Positions 1 to 5,259 of a stretch of DNA of 9,595 nt are shown piece by piece. The notes under the pieces were generated by a model. The model was given only the letters and a program-made list of their open reading frames with translations. It was not told the DNA's origin and did not search any database. Position numbers and translations under genes: made by a program. This stretch comes from Propionibacteriaceae bacterium (GTDB lineage Bacteria; Actinomycetota; Actinomycetes; Propionibacteriales; Propionibacteriaceae): positions 1-9,595 of the forward strand of contig JAITED010000217.1 of assembly GCA_031282235.1 (NCBI GenBank), written 5' to 3'. Within the stretch, counting starts at the first letter, position 1; each line of letters opens with the position of its first letter.

Positions 1-241
1 TGACGAACCCTTGCGCCCCGGAGAGCGCCACATGCTGTTTCACCAGCGCACGAATGGCCGCGTCCACGTCGCCGTTTGCCTGCGCCAGTTGCCGCCCCGC
101 CGAGACCCGCGCCCCCGGAAACTTAGCGGTGCCATCAATGGCAAACTGCATCAGTTTGCGTAACACGTTGCTGGTAGCACCCGGTACTACAGTTGGTATC
201 GCCTGCATGGCCGCCTTGCCGATACTGCTCCCGATGCCCAC
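1..241 (-). CDS. EcsC-family-like protein, N-terminal part (runs off left edge)
   Basis: This minus-strand frame stays open for 80 codons from a GTG at 241-239 to the left edge; the stop lies outside. The GTG is preferred because a GAGG (252-249) lies 7 bases upstream; a GTG at 247 and an ATG at 208 are alternatives. The protein begins MGIGSSIGKAAMQ. The stretch AIDGTAKFPGA, a segment GDVDAAIRALVKQHVALSG and the phrase AQGFV resemble the start of actinobacterial proteins annotated EcsC family, in which a 'HvrlAaaqGFvT' segment precedes a glycine-rich hydrophobic region. The family is named after EcsC of the Bacillus ecs locus; its biochemical role is poorly known. The gene lies 153 bases downstream of the AMMECR1-family gene on the same strand and may be cotranscribed. 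The family call rests on remembered motif resemblance over a short fragment, so it is tentative; that this is a real coding start is more secure. Confidence 0.5.
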   Translation of the reverse strand, partial: MGIGSSIGKAAMQAIPTVVPGATSNVLRKLMQFAIDGTAKFPGARVSAGRQLAQANGDVDAAIRALVKQHVALSGAQGFV

Positions 242-394
242 TGCCACCCCTCTCCACGAAACGGTAATGCTGGTATTAACGATATAGCGTTACGGGGCAG
301 TTGCAACACAGAAATACGGTACGCACAACTTTCCTACCGCAACGTTACGGGCGCGCGGTGGTTGCCGATTTATAACACCGGCTGCGACCCAGTT

Positions 395-1021
395 TCAGGC
401 ATCGGCGCTCTGGCGGGGCGGGGGAGCGGGCTCACTGAAAACCACTACTTGATACGTAAACAACTTCACATCCGGGCCCCAATAATCAAACCGCACCCGC
501 GCTTTGCGACGTAACAGTTGCATGAACTCCACCGGGTGCGGCAACTCCTCCCACATCTGCGGCAAGAATGTGGCCTGCGCCCCCTTAGCTTGGAAGATTA
601 CGCCGTCCACACCGGGGCGCAACTGCGCCAGCGCATCCTCCTGACTAGTGAAAACGAGTTCTTTTGGCGGCGTGAGCACCGACACTTCGATGGCTATCCG
701 GCTCAGTTCCTCCACGGTGAGTGGAATGAAACGGGGGTCGCGGAATGCGGCGGCGCGCGCGTTGGCTTGCACATCCTCCCCCAGTGCGCGGTGGGCGACG
801 AGCGACCCGCTACTGCCCCGCAAGGCGTGGTCGCCCTGTTCGTCGCTGATGGTGAGGGTGACGAACGCCGCGCCGGGCTGCTCCAACCACGGCACCCCGA
901 GCGGAGGTTCCGGGGTTTTGAGGTTCAGTTCACTGGCGATTGCGGTGCGCGCAAGCGCGGTCAGCACCTGCCCCGCTTCGGGCGTAGTGAGACTCTGTGC
1001 AAGGGTGTCGGGTAACTCCAT
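395..1021 (-). CDS. AMMECR1-domain protein (AmmeMemoRadiSam protein A type)
   Basis: This 208-residue protein covers a whole AMMECR1 domain. Visible family landmarks are LRGSSGSL (67-74), GEDVQANARAAAFRDPRF (81-98), IEVSVLTPP (111-119), GVDGVIF (137-143) and LPQMWEEL followed by a KA-containing helix (153-174). The family is found in all domains of life and in prokaryotes often occurs with a Memo-like protein and a radical SAM enzyme; the exact reaction is unsettled, though roles in RNA or nucleotide modification have been suggested. No Memo or radical SAM partner lies in this window. The hallmark is normally LRGCIG; here the cysteine and isoleucine are both serine, which may mean altered or lost activity if that cysteine is catalytic. 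The C-terminus ends in a short Pro-rich tail. The ATG at 1021-1019 has no Shine-Dalgarno sequence but has a -10-like TACCAT six bases upstream, so translation may be leaderless. The domain call is strong; function is unknown. Confidence 0.85.
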   Translation of the reverse strand: MELPDTLAQSLTTPEAGQVLTALARTAIASELNLKTPEPPLGVPWLEQPGAAFVTLTISDEQGDHALRGSSGSLVAHRALGEDVQANARAAAFRDPRFIPLTVEELSRIAIEVSVLTPPKELVFTSQEDALAQLRPGVDGVIFQAKGAQATFLPQMWEELPHPVEFMQLLRRKARVRFDYWGPDVKLFTYQVVVFSEPAPPPRQSADA

Positions 1022-1033
1022 AAAACTATGGTA
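1022..1033 (-). promoter_or_regulatory. Candidate leaderless promoter (-10) of the AMMECR1-family gene
   Basis: Reading on the minus strand, TACCAT (1033-1028) fits the actinobacterial -10 pattern TAnnnT. It is followed by AGTTTT and then the ATG at 1021, putting a transcription start on or next to the start codon. There is no ribosome binding site in this stretch, and no good -35 is seen. vapB shows the same layout (TACACT, six bases, ATG). Confidence 0.45.
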
Positions 1034-1471
1034 CGGGTGAATGCTGCGGGTGGCTAACGTAACGAAAATGCCGCATAGCCCACCACGCGCTCGCGGTCAC
1101 CGCTAGTATCGCCGGAGTTGCAGGCTCCCAGCAGGGTAGCTGTGACCCCGTGGCGCTGGACAGCTCAGAGCAGGTCGTTTAACGGGGGGTAACGTAAGGC
1201 TAAATACGTATTGAACGTATCAAGTGGTGCTTTGGTGGCGATACGGTGGGCGCGCTAGATACACCGGCTTTGTTAGCGAGGTAAAGGGTTGAAAAGCTGA
1301 AAGTCTTACGTGTCTCATATTTTCCGTTATCAACTGCTTACTATCAAATATTGTGTATTATGTAGACAATACGACGGTTGATAATAGGAACGGTTCAAAA
1401 GTCCGCACCTATTTACTGCGGGGGCAGTCGTCGTGGTGGGGGGCAGTGTAAATATGCGCGTTCCCCTTTAA
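1034..1471. other. Gene-poor stretch between the AMMECR1-family gene and the sdh terminator
   Basis: About 440 bases with no ORF carrying a convincing start and ribosome binding site. No tRNA arms or rRNA segments were recognised. Visible items are: two short minus-strand frames (1254-1168 and 1164-1057) in the same phase, separated only by a TGA at 1167-1165, whose second piece reads like the end of a protein (RVVGYAAFSLR then TAG); an AT-rich island around 1310-1390 with nested inverted repeats (separate entry); and G-rich runs at about 1421-1443, with GGGGCAGT occurring twice. The part between 1057 and 1254 may be decayed coding sequence, but this is not demonstrable from the window. Confidence 0.5.
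1327..1384. repeat. Nested inverted repeats in an AT-rich intergenic island
   Basis: TTATCAAC (1327-1334) and GTTGATAA (1377-1384) are perfect 8-base inverted arms. Inside them TATTGT (1349-1354) and ACAATA (1366-1371) form a second perfect 6-base dyad. The whole segment is markedly more AT-rich than its surroundings. It lies beyond the sdhB terminator and about 300 bases upstream of the AMMECR1-family start. It could be a protein-binding region, a distal promoter or an unwinding-prone element; nothing in the sequence decides which. Confidence 0.5.
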
Positions 1472-1511
1472 TGCGCTGGCCGTCGCTGCTTATGCAGTGG
1501 CGGCCATCGCA
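1472..1511 (-). terminator. Hairpin terminator candidate after sdhB
   Basis: Arms at 1477-1489 and 1494-1506 pair at 11 of 13 positions around a 4-base loop, and TGCG/CGCA (1472-1475 and 1508-1511) extends the stem after one mismatch. It begins about 16 bases past the sdhB stop codon, where the end of the sdhCAB transcript is expected. No T-run follows on the minus strand (TTAAAGGGG instead), so it would be a U-poor terminator of the kind proposed for high-GC Gram-positive bacteria, or a processing and stability hairpin. Confidence 0.6.
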
Positions 1512-1526
1512 ATTTATAGCGAAGTT

Positions 1527-2273
1527 TTAGACGCGCGGATGAAGTAGCGACTTCAAACGTTCCTTTTGCAAGAAAGCTATGGCGGTAAGCGGCACGTTTT
1601 GGGGGCACACCAGAGCGCACTCCCCGTACTGCGAGCAGGGGCCAAACTCGTCCTCCATCGCGGCCACCATGTGCTCCGCTCGGGGGACTTTCTCAATCGC
1701 CGGAATCGGCAGCATGGAGAGATGGGCAACTTTAGCGCCGGTGAACAACACCGCTGCACCGTTGGGACAAGCAGAAACGCAAGCGCCGCAGCCGATGCAG
1801 GCTGCAAAATCTAGCGCCCGTTCCACTTGGTCGTGGCCGACTCCCACCGCATCACTATCCGGCGCAGTGCCCGCTGGGAGCGCCACCGTACCACCAGCAG
1901 CGATGATTCTGTCCAACCCACTGCGGTCAACCACTAGGTCTTTACGCACCGGGAAAGCCCCGGAGCGCAGCGGCTCAATGCGTACCGTCTCGCCGTCCCG
2001 GAACGAGCGCAGCCGCTGCATACACGATGTGACGTGCGGGCGCGGCCCATGCGGGCGTCCATTCACGTTGACCCCGCAGGTGCCGCAGATGGATTCGCGG
2101 CAGTCGGAGTCGAACGCGATGGCTTCCTTACCCTCATGCACCAACTGTTCGTTGAGCCGGTCCAGCATCTCCAGCAGCGACATGCCCACGTCCAACTGGT
2201 CAACTTCAAAGGTTTCGTAATGGCCGGGGTCTTTCGTATCCCGCTGGCGCCAAATCTGCAAGGTGAGTTTCAC
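1527..2273 (-). CDS. sdhB: Succinate dehydrogenase / fumarate reductase iron-sulfur subunit
   Basis: This 248-residue subunit passes electrons from the flavin in SdhA to the membrane quinone site through three Fe-S clusters. The N-terminal ferredoxin domain carries C58, C63, C66 and C84 for the [2Fe-2S] cluster (motif CRESICGTCG). The C-terminal domain has CIGCGACVSACP (C159, C162, C165, C169) plus C213, C219 and C223-P, the set expected for the [4Fe-4S] and [3Fe-4S] clusters. All ligands are present. The start is the GTG at 2273-2271 because an almost ideal AAGGAGGA lies 7 bases upstream; an upstream in-frame ATG at 2402 would add 43 residues that overlap sdhA and match no family sequence. 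The GTG overlaps the sdhA stop (GTGA), so translation is probably coupled. The length matches corynebacterial SdhB (about 249). Sequence alone cannot tell whether it works as dehydrogenase or fumarate reductase. Confidence 0.96.
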   Translation of the reverse strand: MKLTLQIWRQRDTKDPGHYETFEVDQLDVGMSLLEMLDRLNEQLVHEGKEAIAFDSDCRESICGTCGVNVNGRPHGPRPHVTSCMQRLRSFRDGETVRIEPLRSGAFPVRKDLVVDRSGLDRIIAAGGTVALPAGTAPDSDAVGVGHDQVERALDFAACIGCGACVSACPNGAAVLFTGAKVAHLSMLPIPAIEKVPRAEHMVAAMEDEFGPCSQYGECALVCPQNVPLTAIAFLQKERLKSLLHPRV

Positions 2274-4288
2274 TGGTAGTTCCTCCTTGCGGGTTGAATG
2301 TTGGTGTAGTGCAACGGTTCGGCGTGCCGGGTGAACCGCAGCGTGGGGTTGGTTGCGAAATCCAACGGCGCTGTGGTGGCCCAAGCGGAGGCGAACATCC
2401 AATGGTCATCGTCGCGTACTGCTTCCCCCGCCGCCTGATGTTCAATACGGAAGTGGGCTCCGCAGCTCTCGTCCCGGTCTAGGGCATCGACGCAGAGCAG
2501 TTCCGCGAGTTCTAGGAAGTCAGCGACCCGCCCGGCTTTCTCCAAGGTCTGATTGACACCTAAGCCCTTGCCGGTGACCAATACGTCCTGCCAAAACTCG
2601 GAACGTAACGCCCGAATCTGGCCGATGGCCGTCTTAAGCGACTTGTCGGAGCGGTTCAATCCGCAACCCTCCCAGAGATAGTTGCCGAGTTGCTTGTGGA
2701 ACTCGGCGGGAGTACGGGTGCCGCGTACCTGCAACAGCGCTTCGGTACGCGCCTGCGCCCGCTCAAACGCGCTCAACACCGCCGTCGAATCCAACGCCGG
2801 GCGCGCCTGCCCCAATCTGCCAGCCAGATAGTCCATCACCGCGTATGGCAGCACAAACCAGCCATCGACCGAAGCCGACAGCAGCGAGTTCGCCCCCAAC
2901 CGGTTCGCGCCGTGATAGCTGGAGTTGGCCTCCCCGCCCACGAACAGGCCGGGGATGGAACTCATCAGGTTGTAATCCACCCAGAGACCACCCATGGTGT
3001 AGTGGGTGTTGGGCGCAATCCGAATCGGCACCTGCATCGGATCCTCGCCCACCGCGATGCGATACATCTCCAGCAGGTTAGAGTAGCGCTCCCAAATCGT
3101 ATTCGCGCCCAGCCGTTTGATGGCATCGGCCAAATCGAGGTAGGTGGCGTTGTGCATCGGCCCCACGCCATGCCCGGAGTCAATCTGCTCTTTACCAGCG
3201 CGGGAACTGATGTCGCGCGGGCTGAGGTTGCCGTATGCCGGATACTTACGCTCCAGATAATAATCGCGCTCGGCTTCGGGGATGTCGCCGGGGGCGCGCT
3301 CGTCGCCCGGCTTGAGCGGCACCCACATGCGGCCATCGTTGCGCAACGACTCGCTCATCAAAATGGTTTTCGACTGCCACGGGGTCATCACCGGCAGGCA
3401 GGTGGGGTGGAACTGCACCATCGAGGGGTTTCCGAGATACGCGCCCAGCCGGTGCGCTCGCCACGCCGCAGAAGCGTTGCACCCCACTGCCAGCGTGGAG
3501 AGGTAGTAGACAGTGCCGTAACCGCCGGTCGCCAAAATCACCGCATCGGCCACCTGAGCGTGAATCTCGCCAGTTACTAGGTCACGCACGATTACGCCAC
3601 GCGCCGCGCCGTCCTCCATGATGAGGTCGAGCATCTCGGTACGCGGGTGCAGTTTGACCGTCCCGGCTTGCACCTGCCGCATCAACTGTTGATACGCGCT
3701 GAGTTGGAGCTGTTGGCCGGTCTGACCGCGGGTGTAATACGTGCGGCTCACCTGCACGCCACCAAAACTGCGGGTGGCGAGCGCGCCGCCGTATTCGCGG
3801 GCGAACGGCGCTCCGATGGCGTTCATGTGGTCGATAACCCGGACGGATTCTTGCCCCAGCCGGTACGCTTCCGCTTCCCGCCCCCGGAAATCGCCGCCTT
3901 TCACCGTATCTACCACGAATCGGTACAGCGAGTCGTTATCGACTTTGCGCGCCCGGGCGGCGTTGATGCCGCCTTGTGCAGCGATAGAGTGAGCCCGGCG
4001 CGGTGAATCTTGATAGCAGAAGGCGTGCACCTCAAAGCCGAGTTCCGCCAACGCCGCTGCCGCACCCGCGCCAGCTAGCCCGGTGCCCACCACCGCCACG
4101 GTGAACTTTTTCCGGTTCGCCGGGTTGACTACCCGGTATTCCTGACGGCGGCGCAACCAAGCGGTTTCCGGGTCGCCATCGGGGATACGCGCGTTGAGTT
4201 GCGAGCCCACCATGACACCGGGGGCCGCGGAGGGCGGCGGGGGAGTTGTCATCGCCGTCGCCGTATTAGGCAGAGTTGAGTTAGTCAT
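2270..4288 (-). CDS. sdhA: Succinate dehydrogenase / fumarate reductase flavoprotein subunit
   Basis: This 672-residue catalytic subunit interconverts succinate and fumarate with covalently bound FAD on the cytoplasmic face of the membrane. A Pro-rich tail of about 60 residues precedes the FAD-binding fold (VAVVGTGLAGAG, 64-75). H100 in the AHSIAAQGG motif is the expected flavin-linking histidine. Substrate and active-site landmarks follow: QFHPT (292-296), SESLRNDG (312-319), SPRDISSRA (356-364, with R358 the likely catalytic arginine), HYTMGG (429-434) and GANRLGANSLL (460-470). The C-terminal helical domain is complete. Length and motifs match the corynebacterial SdhA group (about 670 residues), whose N-terminus has a similar extension. 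The ATG at 4288-4286 overlaps the sdhC TGA (ATGA) and has only a G-rich weak ribosome site, implying coupling. A long open frame on the opposite strand (2690-3580) is a composition artefact. Confidence 0.97.
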   Translation of the reverse strand: MTNSTLPNTATAMTTPPPPSAAPGVMVGSQLNARIPDGDPETAWLRRRQEYRVVNPANRKKFTVAVVGTGLAGAGAAAALAELGFEVHAFCYQDSPRRAHSIAAQGGINAARARKVDNDSLYRFVVDTVKGGDFRGREAEAYRLGQESVRVIDHMNAIGAPFAREYGGALATRSFGGVQVSRTYYTRGQTGQQLQLSAYQQLMRQVQAGTVKLHPRTEMLDLIMEDGAARGVIVRDLVTGEIHAQVADAVILATGGYGTVYYLSTLAVGCNASAAWRAHRLGAYLGNPSMVQFHPTCLPVMTPWQSKTILMSESLRNDGRMWVPLKPGDERAPGDIPEAERDYYLERKYPAYGNLSPRDISSRAGKEQIDSGHGVGPMHNATYLDLADAIKRLGANTIWERYSNLLEMYRIAVGEDPMQVPIRIAPNTHYTMGGLWVDYNLMSSIPGLFVGGEANSSYHGANRLGANSLLSASVDGWFVLPYAVMDYLAGRLGQARPALDSTAVLSAFERAQARTEALLQVRGTRTPAEFHKQLGNYLWEGCGLNRSDKSLKTAIGQIRALRSEFWQDVLVTGKGLGVNQTLEKAGRVADFLELAELLCVDALDRDESCGAHFRIEHQAAGEAVRDDDHWMFASAWATTAPLDFATNPTLRFTRHAEPLHYTNIQPARRNYQ
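2281..2288 (-). promoter_or_regulatory. Strong ribosome binding site of sdhB
   Basis: AAGGAGGA on the minus strand lies inside the last codons of sdhA, 7 bases before the sdhB GTG. It fixes the sdhB start and suggests efficient re-initiation after sdhA. Confidence 0.85.
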
Positions 4289-5058
4289 GACAGCACCCCC
4301 AATAGCACCGCAACCGGAATAGAAGCATTACCCAACAGAATAAACACCGCAGTCAACCCCGCAATGGCGATAAGGACGGCGCGGAGCCGTTTGCCGACCG
4401 CTCCCAGGTCGGAAACGACTGTGTACAGGCCGTGCGAAACGTGAATGGCTATCAGCACCATCGCGCCGACGTAGCTGATGGCTGCCGCAGGCCGCGAGAA
4501 ACTGGCGATGAGGTTTTGGTAAGCGAACGCTGCGGTGGCGGTGTGTTCCTGAAACGTTTCTGGGGCTAACGGTTTGATACCCAAAGTGAGGTCGGCTAGG
4601 TGGAAAAGCACGAACGCCAAGATGAATACGCCGGTCAGCGGCATCAGCGTAGCGCTCCAAGAGCGCACCCGGTGGCTTCTTTTCGCCGCAAAACGCCCGC
4701 GGGCTTTTCGCGCCCGTAGCCACAGAATAGTTGCGCCCGAAACATGCGCCACAATGCACAGCGCCAGCACAATACGCAGCACCCACACCACCGAGTTAGC
4801 TGGGAGCAGCGGTTCCCCGACGTGGCGCAGCCAGTAGGCGTATGCGTTGAACTTCTCTGCGCCGGAGTACACCTTCAGGTTACCGAACAGGTGAATGGCC
4901 AAAAATAGGGCGCCGATAGTGCCGGTAAGCGCCATCGTCAGCTTCAACCCCCAGTTGGGCAGCCGCTTAGCGTGCCGCCCCGACACTTGAAACGCCGGCG
5001 GTGGCTCCGGTTTTACGCGCGCCGCCTGCGTTGGGGCGGCGTCCGGCGGTGCAGACAT
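4285..5058 (-). CDS. sdhC: Succinate dehydrogenase cytochrome b membrane subunit
   Basis: This 257-residue membrane anchor holds haem and the menaquinone site. Five hydrophobic segments are visible at about 39-58, 90-114, 139-158, 194-214 and 227-246, as in the single-subunit, dihaem (type B) anchors of Bacillus, Wolinella and Corynebacterium. Haem-ligand candidates are H56 (AIHLFGN), H105 (VAHVSG), H153 (LFHLADL) and H206 (AIHVSHG), one in each of the first four helices, the expected number for two haems. Dihaem anchors usually pair with low-potential menaquinone; two-way use (succinate oxidation or fumarate respiration) is an inference. It is the first gene of sdhC-sdhA-sdhB. The ATG at 5058 has GGAGG 5 bases upstream. 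The Pro- and Ala-rich first 25 residues are cytoplasmic and not a signal peptide. The length matches C. glutamicum SdhC as recalled. Confidence 0.95.
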   Translation of the reverse strand: MSAPPDAAPTQAARVKPEPPPAFQVSGRHAKRLPNWGLKLTMALTGTIGALFLAIHLFGNLKVYSGAEKFNAYAYWLRHVGEPLLPANSVVWVLRIVLALCIVAHVSGATILWLRARKARGRFAAKRSHRVRSWSATLMPLTGVFILAFVLFHLADLTLGIKPLAPETFQEHTATAAFAYQNLIASFSRPAAAISYVGAMVLIAIHVSHGLYTVVSDLGAVGKRLRAVLIAIAGLTAVFILLGNASIPVAVLLGVLS

Positions 5059-5063
5059 GCAAA

Positions 5064-5068
5064 CCTCC
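5064..5068 (-). promoter_or_regulatory. Ribosome binding site of sdhC
   Basis: GGAGG on the minus strand with a 5-base spacer to the ATG at 5058 supports this start for the first gene of the operon. Confidence 0.8.
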
Positions 5069-5078
5069 GATGTTCGTT

Positions 5079-5135
5079 CAATTTGGCACTCAAACTCTTA
5101 ACTGCAAAGCCTACCGTCAACCCACTGCCAAATTG
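5079..5135. promoter_or_regulatory. Spaced 10-base inverted repeat in the sdh leader: operator candidate
   Basis: CAATTTGGCA (5079-5088) and TGCCAAATTG (5126-5135) are perfect inverted copies 37 bases apart. Each contains a small internal palindrome (CAATTTG; CCAAATTGG with 5136). The distal arm abuts the candidate sdh -10 and would sit at the transcription start; the proximal arm lies just upstream of the ribosome binding site. Two separate binding sites for one regulator, possibly with looping, is the simplest reading. The motif does not match the Rex, FNR or CRP/GlxR consensus. Confidence 0.5.
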
Positions 5136-5143
5136 GTATAGCA
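5135..5143 (-). promoter_or_regulatory. Candidate extended -10 promoter of sdhCAB
   Basis: On the minus strand TGCTATACC (5143-5135) matches an extended -10 (TGnTATAnT-like). A TTCACC (5161-5156) upstream is a poor -35 at only 15 bases spacing. The implied start near 5128 gives a leader of about 70 bases. It is the best match found in the short region upstream of sdhC but is unproven. Confidence 0.4.
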
Positions 5144-5194
5144 CTGGGATAAATAGGTGAAGCGCGAGGAATAACTAACCACAAACCAGTGTCC

Positions 5195-5218
5195 GAAGTA
5201 CATAGGGAAGTACATAGG
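5195..5218. repeat. Perfect 12-base tandem repeat upstream of malQ
   Basis: GAAGTACATAGG occurs twice head to tail without a mismatch (5195-5206, 5207-5218). It ends one base before the candidate malQ -35. Tandem direct sites next to a -35 are a common arrangement for an activator binding as a direct-repeat dimer; a replication-slippage duplication is the neutral alternative. Confidence 0.6.
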
Positions 5219-5219
5219 A

Positions 5220-5247
5220 TGGACAAGGTGGCTAATTGGGATAGAGA
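5220..5247 (+). promoter_or_regulatory. Candidate malQ promoter
   Basis: TGGACA (5220-5225, one base off TTGACA) is followed after 16 bases by TAGAGA (5242-5247). This predicts a start near 5254, only a few bases before the malQ ATG at 5260, so the message would be nearly leaderless. That agrees with the absence of a clear ribosome site there. The -10 is weak. Confidence 0.35.
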
Positions 5248-5259
5248 GCGGCTAGATTT

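Noticed and set aside
54..287. Small plus-strand ORF at the left end
   Set aside because: It is antisense to the EcsC-like start, has no ribosome site and has Ala/Thr-rich low-information sequence.
518..1040. Two plus-strand ORFs opposite the AMMECR1-family gene
   Set aside because: They mirror a conserved domain on the other strand and show no motif of their own.
1034..1300. tRNA or other structured RNA gene in the gap
   Set aside because: No T-arm (GGTTCGAAT-like) or paired acceptor arms were found on either strand; only short chance stems.
2274..2402. Longer sdhB start at 2402
   Set aside because: It would add 43 residues overlapping sdhA; the GTG at 2273 has an ideal ribosome site and the expected family N-terminus.
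2690..3580. Long open frame (296 codons) on the plus strand opposite sdhA
   Set aside because: It lies fully antisense to a strongly conserved sdhA and encodes Arg- and His-rich sequence with no family motif; such frames are common opposite GC-rich genes.
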